A DNA stretch of 64,000 nt from Pipra filicauda. Lineage: Eukaryota; Chordata; Aves; Passeriformes; Pipridae. Below the pieces are notes generated by a model. That model was not told where the DNA came from. It did not search any database and was given only the letters and a program-made list of their open reading frames with translations. Shown one piece after another: positions 12,235 through 64,000 of the stretch (the stretch's first letter is position 1; every line of letters starts with the position of its first letter). The position numbers and the translations under genes are program-made. The stretch covers positions 372,001 through 436,000 of the forward strand of contig NW_024104350.1 in NCBI RefSeq assembly GCF_003945595.2, written 5' to 3'.

Positions 12235-12483
12235 GGGGTGACCTCCGTGCCCGGGGATGGAGCAGCTGGGAGGGAGCGCAGCTCCTGCGGTGAACTGGGC
12301 AGTGGGGTGGAACTGCCCAGTGGCCGGAGCAGAAGGCAGGAGCCCTGCCCAGGGGTGTGTTTGCCATGTGTTCAGCTTTCTTTCCCGGCCCTCCCTGCTG
12401 CAGCGCAAACCTGGCCATGTGGCCGCACGCTCGGAGTGTCGGAGGGAACCTCTGCCCGCATCCTGCACGGGTGGGATGTGTCT

Positions 12484-12602
12484 GTGAGTGGGGTGTCCGT
12501 GTGAGTGGGGTGTCCGTGTGAGTGGGGTGTCTCTGTGAGTGGGGTGTCTCTGTGAGTGGGGTGTCCGTGTGAGTGGGGTGTCTCTGTGAGTGGGGTGTCT
12601 CT
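12484..12602. repeat. 17-bp minisatellite, seven units
   Basis: Seven direct units of gtgagtggggtgtccgt, alternating with the variant ending ctct, run without interruption. Because 17 is not a multiple of three, three units make a 17-residue repeat in any frame. This explains the long Thr/His/Pro-rich minus-strand frames here. Confidence 0.92.
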
Positions 12603-13046
12603 GTCCCACTTGGTGTGAGCGGCGAGCGAGAGGTGAAAAATTGGCCTGGTGACAGATGCGGGAGCTGGTGGCCAGTAAGAAATCTCGAGGTGGGGGGAGC
12701 TGTGGCAGGCAGCAGGTTCGGTGCTGTGGGGAAGCACTGACCTGACCTGATTGTGTCCAACAGTGAGAGCAGTTCTGCTTCAGTGCAGAGCCATTCAGAG
12801 GGAAGCTGCTTAGGCAACAACAGATGGTCCAGCAAGCAGCTGGTGGGGAGTGCTTGAAAGGAGCTGTACCCCATTTCATAACATGTTCATTCCTTTCATT
12901 TTTCTGTAAGTTAATTTTGCTGTCTCCTAGAAGTGCTGTTTAGGAAATGGTATCCCCTAAAAGGTTCTAGATGAAGAGTTTTTTTCATTGCTGTTTGCTG
13001 CTCCTTTAAAAAAAACATTGCATTCAAATTTTGTGCTACTCCATCT

Positions 13047-13114
13047 ACAGATGAAATCTGTGCTATCCCAGGAGCACAGATGAAATCTGTGCTATCCCAG
13101 GAGCACAGATGAAA
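13047..13114. repeat. 29-bp perfect tandem duplication
   Basis: The unit starting acagatgaaatctgtgctat occurs at 13047 and again at 13076 with no differences. A third partial copy of 10 bp begins at 13105. The identity indicates a recent duplication. Confidence 0.92.
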
Positions 13115-16100
13115 AGACCTAAAAATGCTGCTTTTAACCACACAGGAAAACAATTACATATTTGAGGAAGAGGCACTGAGAGGTTAAATGAAAAGTTGGG
13201 GCTAAAGGAAAGCTGACTGCTGTGGAACAACACAGCAAATTGTTTGTAACATATTACCCAGCAGAAGCTCTTATTCAACCTAAAGTAACTTGAAACAATT
13301 ACATTCAGCTGTTTTGAAATCCTTAGGTTTAGACCTTGAAGCCCATTACATACCCTTCTCAGCAGAACTAGAAACTTTGCCACTTTCATGTGTGATTGAG
13401 GATTTTGGCCTGTTATGAAGCATGCTTGACCATTATCTTAAATTACTGAAGAATAAAAATTCACCTTCCGCCTTAGTGCATGTAAAGTGTTACATGACCA
13501 TAAACTGTTGGAGAGTAGCGATGGTCTGTGTTAGCTGCCTGTCCTTACTGTGGAGGCAGTCTCCTTGATATCTAGGAAAAAGCAGAGTCTAAGAGACTTT
13601 TATTTGTTTGCTACTTCAGCCATAAAATTCAGTAGTTGAGCTTCTCCATGGAAAGCTGGGGCTTGGTTGTGACTTAGAGGGACCATGTCTTTAGAAGAAA
13701 GGAGAGTTCCCTCTCCGTGGCCATTCACTCCTCAGTCTCTTTGTTTGGATGGTCAGCAAGGATGCCAGATACGATGGTGGTTTTCTATAATATGGACACC
13801 TGCCTGCTAGGAAATGCACTGAGACCACCAACTCATTTCACGTAAGTTAGCAAACAGCTGTCAGATGGTAAACAACTTGTGGTCACCATTGTTCCTGGCT
13901 GGATTAGAAGCAGCGACCCAGAGGTGAACAGCTCATCTCATGTTACCAGGGACATGTGTTGCAGCTCAGTAAGCAGCCACTGCATTTCGTATTTAATTGG
14001 TAAGTTTGAATTTTGTGTACAAATTTGGTATATTATTTTACATTTCAAAGCTGGTTGCATGTTGGTTTTTTCCTTCTGTTTGTACAGTTTAATTTGTTGG
14101 TTTTGGTTTGTTGGCTTTTTTTGCTGTACTTTTCCACGCTCTTAACCCAGATGGATACCAAGGAAGAAATCAGAATGTCCAATTTTCTTTAGCAATCTAT
14201 TTTACCCAATCAGAAAGAATATTTATCTGCCTATAGGCAGTACAGATGCATAGATGTTAAACCAGCTTTTGGTTGATTTTTAGAAAGAAAAGGTTTTAGC
14301 TCCTAAAATTGCAGGGAAGGTTTCCCACTTACAAGCAGTGGCAGCTGTTGTTGGGCTGTCTTTCTGAGTATGCAGATGGCTTTGTGTCCTTGTCACATCT
14401 CTAAACTTTATCATACTGTGACAGAATGAGAAACCAACTTTGATGTGTGTTTTTATTTTTGCTATTCATAATCATGTCAGCATTAATGAAATTTGTAACA
14501 GCAACACTGGAGTCATCCCCAGCATGTGTGAGGAGTAACTTAACTCATATCATATGATGGCTTGGGAGATAAAAAGCAGCCTTTTGAGGTGCTTTGTTTC
14601 TGGGGGTTATTTGTTAGCTTTTTTGCATTTGTAGGCTTTTATCATTGCTTTTGCTTTTTTTTTTTTTTTAACATGAAAACAAAGAACCTGATACCTAATT
14701 CTTAGTGTGACAGAAGTGGTTGAGTTGGTCATATTGCTTCTACGTTTTATTAGGAGTCAATGGTGCTAAAGAGATGCTGAAATTGGTTAAATCTTCACAT
14801 TGTGACGTGATGATATTCTAGACAAGTGTCCTTTTGTTGGACATTATAACAAGGGAGAAGGATGAGTGTGGAGTGTCTGCCTTTACACTGGTGGACAGCA
14901 CTGAGTGCTGGGAAGGGAGATGGTGGGGTGCAGGCTGTTTTAACCTGGGCAGGCACTGAGCCTGCTCCATGTGTGCTGTACAGATGCAGAAATGTGTGTT
15001 CAACAGATTAAATGCCATGCAAGAAAACACAGACACAGCATGCAATTTCTGACTGCCTGTGGTCCAGTGCTGGCACAGGTCATGCCTAGTTACATGATAA
15101 ATATGATATTTTTTCATGGACATGTTGCACAGCCCCCTCTTTAAGATGTTGGTTGTTTACCACTGTGTTGTTCTGGCTCTTGTAAGCTCACCATTTCTCA
15201 GTGGATTTTTTTGTGTTTAGCTCAGTTTTCATTCACTTTCTCTGACATCTTTATTTTGCGTTACCTTTGTATAATATAATCCTAATGAGTTTATGAGAGC
15301 CATCCTTAGCATCATTACAGTATCAGATACATCAGACACATGATAATGTCTCACAGTAGTTAATAAATTCAGAGAGCAACCGTGTAAACCAGTAGCAGTT
15401 CTGACTCTACAAGCAGAAGGCATTTTGAAAGTTTAAAGAATTAGACATGCCAAGAAGTCCCATTTCTTGTTTTAACTAAACCTGGACTTCTAGAAGATGT
15501 TTTGCCCTTCTCCAAGCAAACAGTTTTGCCTGTCAGGCCTAGAGAATGATAATTCTGAGGAAGATGCCGTCTTCACTGCTCTCCTGTCAGGATGCTGACT
15601 AAAATTGTCTGTGTGGAGAAAAACTATATTCTGTTGCTGACAAAGAGCAAGACAGACAAGCTCAAACATCTGAGAGAACGTGTAGACAGAACTCCCTAGA
15701 GAGCAACAGGAAGCTTTAAATCAAAAGGCCATTTTTTTTCTGTGCCCAGTAAGAGGCAGGGTAATGTTCCTATCTGCCAGAGAACTTTGACTCTTTATAT
15801 CAGTTTCTTTATAGGAGGTTTCAATCCTGTATGAGTAGTATTTGGTTGCTATGTTTTGTTTTCGTGAGGTCTGTGTTCCTTTTCTGGTAAAAATGGAGAT
15901 TGTCACTGGTGTCACCAGGTACTCCTTTCTGCTCTGTGGCAGGTGTGAGCAGTTGTAATCCCCAGATCCAGTTAGGATGGGGAGGCTTCATTGTCTGTCA
16001 ATGAAACTGGCTTCATTGTCTGGTTCTTGAGTAACACCTCTATACATGTACCTGTGTGACAGATGCACATGGGAACAGCACAAGAAGAGACTGGGTGAGA

Positions 16101-19100
16101 AGTGGAGTAGAAGAGAGCCCTTGGTAGCAGCCAGGGGTGAGGGAGACAGGCTGTGTAGGATGCCAGGGAGAGAGGTATGAAGTCAAAGTCCCTTCCTGGT
16201 TCCCCTCAGGGAAGAGAGAGGGTGCTGAAGGGTGAGAAGGGAAGGTGCAGAATGGAGGGAGTGTGTCTGTTCTCCCTTTAAGTCTGGTCTGCACTTGTCT
16301 TTCTCTGCACACTGCTGGGTTGGGGTTGGGTAGTGAAGACTGAATCTCAGGTGAACATATTGGGATGTTATTCTGTCTTTGTTTTTATATGTCATGGGGT
16401 CCTAAAGGGTTCTTATTTCCTGTGTCTCTGGTTCCTATTGTAGTGATAACAGGTATTGCAAATTGCGGAGATTGCCTGCATTGGCTATTGCTCAGGCCAT
16501 AAAGTAAGCACTGTAAGGGTATAAATCTACATATCTGACTTATCAAAAAGGTCAGCATCTTTTGGAGAGGTGAAATGAAAACATTGTTTGTGTGAGGTGT
16601 CTGTGACTATTAGAGATGTGATTTTATTGCTTTGAGTTGTCACTGCCAAAAGGTTGGGCTGGGTTGCTCTATGCTACACATTTACAGTCTTGAAAAAATT
16701 AAATAGGTGGTGTTGCTCAAACAAAGTAGAAGTGTGTCTGTCCCTCAGGTGCTCAGGTAGAAACACCTTAAGGCCTATAGTCTTTAGAAGGGACATTCTC
16801 TGGAAAATTTTACTCCATTCATGTGCCTCAAGCTTGTCCCAGAAGGACTTAGGCTCCAAAACCAATAGGTATTTGTGGAAAACTTGGCTCTGGTTTTTCA
16901 AAGTCTGTCCTCCACATTGGTAGGCAAGCATTTTTATCCCAAATGTTTGGCTTTCAGGAATGTTCTTTTTCAGAGAGAGCTTGCTCACTGCTAAGCTACT
17001 GGTTGCACAGTTATGCACAAGGTAACTATTCAATGGTTAATAGAGGTAGTGTCCATGTCCAAGAAAAATAAAAAACCTTGGGCTGTGTGATGCAATTCCA
17101 GTAACCTGAAATGGAACATTGTAAGGTACTCTGAAAAAAAAAAAAAACAAAAAACATTTCATGCCTTTAAAGCCACTGAACAATAAATAAATAAGCAGTG
17201 ACTTTCAGCAATTGCTCATGGCTTGATTTATCATTGATCTCTAAGTGTGACAGAGGTCGAACTTACTCCTAAGACTACTTAGTGTGGAAGGGACTGCAGT
17301 GGTGGATTCCAGACTTCTTTATAAGCATGGTGATACAATGCCAAGTAAATTTTGAATGCTGGTTATGAGAAAGGTGTAGATAAGACTGACATTTGCCGTG
17401 GAAATGAGCACATGAGCTGAATAACCCAGTAACTGCAAAACTGTGTAGTCATTGAAAGAAAACGTGTCAAAAATGGTGCCAATGAATACAGTTTCATTCT
17501 TGTGTCCTTGGAGGGTGTATCAGAGTTACCCAGATGGACACTAGAGACAAGCAATTTTGTTTTTCTGGGTGCTTCTCCCTTAAGATGCACTGAAGCATCT
17601 TAATGTGTGATGACTGAAACACTGGGACTGTGACCCCGGTGCTGAGTAATGGGATCTAGAGCCTTTCCCCTGTAGGTCATGGGTTCAGGTCTGCCTCGAA
17701 TTAAGGATGACTAAAACTTGTTACCACCTGGCAGCTGTTCATTGCTCTTGGGAGCGGGAGACACAGTAGTCCTTACATAGTTCTTAGCAACACAGAGGAA
17801 CAGTTACCACTGACTTCAGGCTCTTCAGAAGGGCAAAGAATTTAGTACCTTGACCAGCTTCTGTTGCACTTGGTGGGGAGCTTCAGCAGATGTGTTCCAT
17901 AGGATGTGAGGCTGACTTGCACATGGCAGATCTTGAGTGATCGGGCAAAGAGCTAAGAGGGAGGCCTATGAGTATCAGAGAGGGTAAGGAGGAGGAAGAC
18001 ACTTTCCTCTTCCTGGAAAAAAACCAGCTTTTTAACGAGAACTGATACTCGGCAACAGAGATTCCGTCACTGAAACTGTTGAACGCTGGCCTTCAAACAC
18101 ATTCTTGAGAATTAGGCACTGATACGCTAAATGAGAAATACTGCCAGGACACTGGTGTTACTGCTTTGTTGTAATTTCTCCCCCCTCTCGCGTTTTTTAA
18201 AATTTGTTAGCTAAATTGTACAGATGGCATGGTATCTCATTTTTAGTAGGCAGACACCTAGAGTCTGATGGCTCTGCTGGAAGGACAGTGTACAAGCTGC
18301 TGCACTGTGTTATCACCAGCCCATGACCTGTTATTAAATCAGCACTTTGGCTTGTGGGAGTTTATGCTACTGTTTCAGTCATCTAGGTACTGAATTGTAA
18401 GGAATCATGTAGTAAAGGGCTCAAATGCCATCAAGTGGCTTTTGATATATCAAAAGGGAAAGTGATGTGTGAATTTTGTTGTCAGAATATTAAAATGAAA
18501 TACTTCTGTCTGTCTTTGATATGGAATAAAATTGGAAGTATTTGTACTTATATGCCATATATGCAATTTCAGTCAGTAGCATTTTCAGTGTAAAGTGTTG
18601 CTGCCACCAAGTAAAAGAAAACAGAGACCATAAGGGAAAACCACAGAACACCAGCATTTTGGTCATATTTTCCATCGCAGCACTTGTCCTATAATGTGGA
18701 AATTCTGACTATAATGCTTTTTTTTTTCTTAAAAGTGTAAGGAATGACTTTCTGCAGAGTGTATGAGTCTTGAGTGTAGTATTGTATCTCTTCAGTACAG
18801 TGAGGCTAGAGGCTTCAGGTACATATCAATGACACTTTTTACTGAGTTCTCTCGCAGGTTTTTTGCACCAACTGTGGAAAATCTGGGAAAAAAACCCAAA
18901 GCAACAAGAGGCTTGATTTAAAAAAAAAGCATATTCAACTAATTGTGCTGATTGTGTAGGTTTAAGATGCCTGAGTGCGGCGCCATCCAGTGATCTTTGC
19001 AAACTTCCAATCGAAATAAATTAAAACATAACTGGTTAGAACTTTCACATTTTTCTTTTTTCCTTTCCTTTTGCTCTCTTTTACTTCTGATATGTCAAAT

Positions 19101-21573
19101 GGCCACTGATGTATCCACTCGCTTCTGGTCTGTCCATGTATTTTCACATAATCTGGCTTTGCAGAGGAAAATTCTGTCAATCTGCATTTATATTTCTTTG
19201 TACCGGACTGCTGCCTTGTATAAAGTACCCATCTTTGCCGGTGGAGTTATCTTTGCTCTGTTTGCCTGAAGAAATGTAGATAATGGACCCTTCAAATAAA
19301 TAATTAAATGCTGTAATGCCTTAAGAACAATGTGAAGGGGATTTGCTGCTGGGTTCTGGAACGTGTGCCCATCTTCTTGGGTGGTTTTGCTATTCCTGGT
19401 TTGAATGTTAAGAGTAATGTTAAAAGAATGTAAAAGGCTGCTGTTCTGATGACTGACTTGCACGCTGCAGTTTTGATTAGCTAGATCTGCCTTGTTCAGT
19501 GAAGTTGATCTGGTTTGACAGGTCCTTGATTAGGAAGAGATCATCTCTGTTGATAGTAAACAGTTGGTCACTTCAGCAGAGATGGGAACGACGCCCTTTG
19601 TCTTGTGTGAACTGTGGTTTGTTGGTTCAACTCTAAAAGGAACACGTGGGTGGAAGGGAGAGAATATAGTACCAGGAGAATAAATTTGTGGTAGACTCCA
19701 CAGTCCTCATAACATTGGGGCTTTATTGTCTTGGCTGGCATTGACACAAAAGGGGGGAGAGTCATTTTGTCTTTGAAGCACTTGCAGTATAGAGGATTGC
19801 ACAAGAAAGGTCTAGTTCCAAGGCATACAGAGTAGGATAACTCTGCTCCCTTATTCCCCATATTCCTGTAAGGTGAAGCAAAATTCAAGTATCAAGGACT
19901 GCTGATTGGTGGAGAAAGACAGCAGTGAGCATAAACATAGGGCTGATGAATGAAAGTATTTTTAGGGTATAAATCTTGATAAGAATTAACAATAGCTTTT
20001 TGTTACTGTGTGTGTACAGTCTATTATTGTATGTCCTTTCACTGTAGTAAGAGTGATGTTAAGAAATTCTAGAGGCACTCTAGGTCAGGAAGTTGTACTT
20101 TGATTTATTTTTTTTTATTTTGTTTTCTGTGTGCTGGTCTCTGTTACTTGATATGAAGGACATAATACCACACTGGACAGACTGAAAAAAAATTGTGTGT
20201 ATTGTGGAAACACTTACTTCTTCAAAGAATTGCTGAACAAGAAATGAAGCAATGGTTCATGCCAGAATGTGTGTATGGTTTAATTGCTGAAGGTCTCATT
20301 CTGACAGCTTTATGCATGCAGGGGCCTAGCTTCTTGCCTCTGGTGGTCGTTTTAGCCCTGGGGGTGTTACAGGTGGGGTGAGGGCCCAAGTGACTGAAAA
20401 AGTATGTCCCTGTTTAGGCTTGGGAATCTCATCTCCCACGCTGCCAACTGGCTATGGATCAGTCTTCTGTTGTATGGCCTAGGAAGAGATAGATGTACAT
20501 GCTTTATTTCTGTTCATGCTGTTGCAGAACTAAACTTTGGCAGTAATTCAGATCACCAGTGTCAAGCTTATTAGGACTGAGAAAAATGTAACAAATTCGA
20601 CCAGGCTTGTACTTAGATTCTTATCCTCATCTGGATGTGGTCTTGATTCAGCTAATGGGCTGTATTAATTGACATCACCTCCCACATGCATTTGCTAGAG
20701 AGACTGCAAGGGAGGTTATATAAAGTGTATGAACACTAGCTGAGTGGTTTTTTGGAGAAGGGAAGATAATCTTCCACTCTTTATGCAGTGTTTTCTGGTG
20801 AGGCAAATTGAGTATGGCTCCCTCTAGAGCCTGTCGACTCTGCAGTCTTCCTCTACCTCTTTCTTTTGTGTTTTGTCTTCTTTTTTTCCTTCCCTTCTTC
20901 CCTCCCCCGCCCACATTTTGATATGGAGCACACTGTTCAGCTCGTGTGGGTTTAGAAACAGATGTTGCACATGAATCATCTTCTGCATCACAGCATGTTA
21001 AGCCAGGTACTGGACCACTGAGTAAATTAGCTGTAGGCAGACCTTTCTGCTGCACTCAAAACTGCATCTCTTTATGTGAACTTAGTATTTTTCCTTTTTT
21101 ATTTAAGGCTGAAAGAAATACTTCTGCTCACTCTTTCCCTCCTCCCTTTTTTTTAACCAAAGAGAAACATTTGCCTTCTACCTTTGCCAAATTATTTAGT
21201 AGAAGAGTGTAAATTAAAGCCATTTATCTTGAAGTGTGCTATTGGAGCAGACTGTTTATACAAGTGTAAGAAATTCTAACATAGTATTTCGTCTGGTCTG
21301 CAAGGAAAAGGTTTTTTTTTCTTTTTTAATTTTTACAGGTGGGATATTGGTTATAATGTAGAAAAAAACGAGGCTCCCACATCTATGTTTCAGTGCAGTA
21401 GCAGTCAGAGGTACTAAAAGCTGTTACTAGTTTTAGAGTTACACTGTCATCATTTTGAGATAGAATAGTGTCTTGACTGCACACAGTCGAGTTTTTCTGA
21501 CTGGAGGGTTTTCATCAAGGGAATGCAGAATAAGGTACTGGCTAATACAAAGTGCTTCATATTTACCCATCAG

Positions 21574-61443
<39,870 letters not shown>

Positions 61444-61444
61444 G

Positions 61445-63125
61445 GTAGGTCCAGCACGTGTAACTACAGGCTTTGCCTGTGTCAGGCAATAGTATGAGAG
61501 AAAGAAAGAAAAAAAAGAGGAAAAATAAAATTTGTCAGAGGTATCTTTCCTTTAGATAGCGCTACTTACAGGTCACTGATCATCTTAAACCGTGAATAGA
61601 GTACATTTTGCACTAGACATGAGGTTGGATGATGTAGTGCTCTCCAACGCTGAGAAGTTATTGTGGGTCTAGACTGAACTGCTTCCAAGAGCCTTGGAAA
61701 GTGGATAAGTACATCATGCAGTCCCAGTTTACCAGATGAGGAAAATGAAGCAGAGTTGCTGTGTAACTTTTTCAGAGCTCTGTGATTGCATTTACCACTG
61801 ATAGGTCCTGTCTTCTGAACCCTGACTCAGGCATGCTCTAGCACAGTGTGCAGAATGACATTGCCTAGGAGAGTGTAAATTGTCAGCTCCTTCAAGAGTT
61901 GTTCCGTCTTGAATAAAGTAGTCTGTGGAAGAATTTGAAGTCCATAATGAGGACTGAATCCCTCTGGAAGATGAGCTGAGTGAAAAGTGGGAAGTCCTAC
62001 CATGCCTACTGTGCTGCTGCACAGTGGGGTGTCCCCTGCTCTTTGAGGGGCCCTCAGAGACCCACCCCATGAACTCCCACCCTGGAGGTGTCGTGGGCCA
62101 ACCTCTGCCTGGCAGGGGCAGCTGCAGGGGCTGCCACAGGTTGGATGGGGCAGAGCTGACCTGGCAGGGCACTGACGTGTTCTGTGAAACCACAGATACA
62201 CCTGGGGAGACTTGCTGCCTAAATCATTGTCTGTCTTTAGGCTGGCAAGAGAAGGTCCCAGGAAATGGTCCTGTTTATAACAGGCAGGATGTTTTAGAGG
62301 ATGTTTGGGGAATATAAAGATTTTCTTTTTCTTTTCATTTTTCTTAGTTTTTTTGTTACTTCTATAGGGAGTACTTTGAAGCTGGGAAGCCCACCGGGTT
62401 TTTACTCTGAAAGCTTTTTGGGTCTTTCACCTGAAAAACTGTTTATCGCTATTTTTACACTGTTTTTTTTCTTGGAGGGGGAAAAAGAGAGTGTTAAAAC
62501 AGTTACTTAGTTGTAGATCCCTGTTTTTTCTCTTTGCTTGTCTGAGCTTTTCAGTGACAGACACTAGTTTGAGCAGAGGAAGTAATTTTATTTTGGCTGT
62601 AGGACACATGCACGCTCACACACAGAGTTTTGGTGGAAATTTTTATGATAACTCATAGAATCACTTTCTGATTTATAAAACATCTCTCCAAACATCCCAA
62701 AGTGCAAATAGACATGAATGCCTCTGGCCTTCCGGTCTAGAAATCTGACAAGTAATAGTATCCACAGAATAAGGAAATACTTGGGCTCAGCTGTTTGGAG
62801 CTGAAGTGCATGGTTGGTAATGTGAGATCCTTAAATGTGTGCAGTGTTCAATGCAGCGTCTCTATCCTTCAAACATTCATTGGTTTTGACTGAATTTGTC
62901 ACAGGTATCTGAAAGTGGGAACTCAAAATTGAGGCATCTGCATTTTTTTAATTGGAGTCAGTATTTCTTTACCAGGAAATTAATGACTGAGATGAAAGCA
63001 GAGCCAGCGTTTCCTGGCTGCTGACTGTAACCTCAGGAAACATGAAATGAGTTGGATTAGCTTGATTTGTTTGTTTTTCTTGAGCTTTAATGGATGTTTG
63101 GTTTTTTTCTTCTGTATTTATACAG
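61445..63125 (+). other. PTCH1: PTCH1 intron 23 (within 3' UTR)
   Basis: Donor gtaggt follows aag directly after the stop codon, and the acceptor is tatacag at 63119-63125. Nothing else was recognised inside. Confidence 0.78.
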
Positions 63126-64000
63126 GGTAATAACTGAAGCAAAGAAGAGGCCAAAGATGGAAAACTGTATTTCCAGAACTGCTTGAAGAGAAGAACTGCT
63201 TGAAGTTGTAGAAAAGGACATGCTGCATCAGGACAACAGTTCACTGTTACTGTAACCTATTGTATTATTTTGTTATATATTTCTTTTAAGTATTTAAAAG
63301 ATGTACACATATGTAATATACAAAAGAACAATGTAAAGTAGTATAATCTGGAGTAATTTGCCTCTGGGCAATAGAATGGGGACAATATTGTGTGCGCTTT
63401 GTACTTTTTGTACATCGATTTCTGTGCCACAATTAAGCTTAATCTAGTTCTAAATTTCAGCATAAGTTGCTGCTGCTTAAATATTTTATAATTTACTTGT
63501 ATAATTCTATGCAAATATTGCTTATGTGATAGGATTTTTTGAAAGGTACATGTCTGTTTAAAATATTTTAAACTTGCGTATCACGACCCTGTGGTAGTAT
63601 GAAATGACTGTTAACTTTCACACACGCTATGCGTGGTAATTTTTAAAATAAGCAGATACGAAGAAAAGCAAGTTAATCTGGGAGGCTTAAATAATTTTAG
63701 ATATGTGCAGGGTTTGTTTTGCTGTATGTATTCCTGTGTGCATCTGGAAATATGCATCTCTGTGTATGTTCCTGGTGTACTGTAGTTTCTCTTTTACTGT
63801 ATGTTAACACCTGGTGGGCTTATAAACCCACTGATGCTGATGTAAGTCCAGCTTTCCCTGTTAGCAGGCACTAGTAAAAACAGAGTTGGTGTTTACCAGC
63901 ATACACACCGTAGACTGCCATCATCAAAGGCCCAGCTAAAATAAAAGAGAAGACAGGGAGGTGAGGTTTGGGGTTGTGTTTCAGTTCGCAGACCCCGACG
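63126..64000 (+). other. PTCH1: PTCH1 exon 24: non-coding 3' UTR exon, open at window end
   Basis: A long pyrimidine tract and tatacag at 63119-63125 form a good acceptor. It pairs with the donor at 61445, just after the stop codon. The sequence after it closely resembles my recollection of the human PTCH1 3' UTR. Examples are the blocks around 63240-63290, around 63465-63530 (ending near taggattttttg) and around 63585-63645. It contains TGCTGCT at 63468-63474 and again at 63471-63477, which match the miR-15/16 family seed, and AT-rich stretches. The UTR probably continues past the window. Confidence 0.8.
63940..63945 (+). terminator. Candidate AATAAA polyadenylation signal
   Basis: A canonical AATAAA lies about 815 bp into the 3' UTR exon, with G/T-rich sequence starting near 63960. 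It could be a proximal poly(A) site, but the mammalian 3' UTR is longer and the real end may be beyond the window. Confidence 0.35.

Larger units (their letters stand above)
1..21573 (+). other. PTCH1: PTCH1 intron 2 (3' part)
   Basis: I searched this stretch for exon 2 (helix 1, ending just before the VGGRV of exon 3) and did not see it, so it is read as intron. From memory the human intron 2 is about 20 kb, so this length is plausible. It contains two antisense CR1 fragments, one SINE, two G-rich minisatellites, poly-A and poly-T tracts and some non-repetitive stretches, annotated separately. Segments 1-605, 1791-6443, 7806-8334, 8485-10900 and 13115-21573 contain no gene that I can support. 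Confidence 0.8.

Noticed and set aside
11851..12879. Minus-strand open frames of 342 and 282 codons
   Set aside because: They run through the two G-rich minisatellites; the Thr/His/Pro and Pro/Ser repeats are translations of tandem DNA units, with no domain and no splice or promoter support.
1..21573. PTCH1 exon 2 or an alternative first exon
   Set aside because: No segment encoding helix 1 or the residues preceding VGGRV was seen by eye. An alternative non-coding first exon cannot be excluded but has no sequence support.
63126..64000. Neighbouring gene (for example FANCC) at the right edge
   Set aside because: No coding similarity seen; the sequence is read as PTCH1 3' UTR up to the window end.

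Overview
The window is from a bird genome, most likely a passerine. Five recognisable fragments of the avian LINE CR1 are scattered through it. There is also a composite SINE whose head is a 74-nt tRNA-Ile-like sequence and whose tail resembles a CR1 3' end. That architecture matches TguSINE1, known from songbird genomes. The sequence has eukaryotic exon/intron structure, AT-rich introns and GT-AG splice sites throughout.

The window holds essentially one gene, PTCH1 (patched-1, the Hedgehog receptor), on the + strand. I traced 21 coding exons, which correspond to human exons 3 to 23, plus a non-coding last exon. All 21 lie between canonical splice sites, all phases agree, and 19 of the 20 internal exons have the same length as in human (exon 14 is one codon shorter). 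The joined reading frame from 21574 to the stop at 61441-61443 encodes about 1313 residues, roughly human residues 132 to the end. Exons 1 and 2 are not visible and must lie upstream. The first 21.57 kb is therefore the 3' part of the large intron 2.

Layout: 1-21573 is intron 2, with two antisense CR1 fragments, the SINE, two G-rich minisatellites and several candidate regulatory stretches. 21574-31203 carries exons 3-12 (first extracellular domain and transmembrane helices 2-5, with most of the sterol-sensing domain). 31204-37739 is the large intron 12. 37740-41689 carries exons 13-15 (helix 6, middle cytoplasmic loop, helix 7). A decayed non-CR1 LINE fragment sits directly upstream of exon 14. 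41690-46708 is intron 15. 46709-61443 carries exons 16-23 (second extracellular domain, helices 8-12, cytoplasmic tail). A spliced 3' UTR exon begins at 63126 and runs to or past the window end.

The product is a 12-helix RND-type, sterol-handling protein that represses Smoothened until it binds Hedgehog ligand. PTCH1 is itself a GLI target, so GLI-type sites in its introns are of interest, and one exact 9-mer was found. I found no evidence for an undescribed gene system. The unusual items are repeats, one unassigned retroelement, candidate regulatory elements and a few residue-level oddities.
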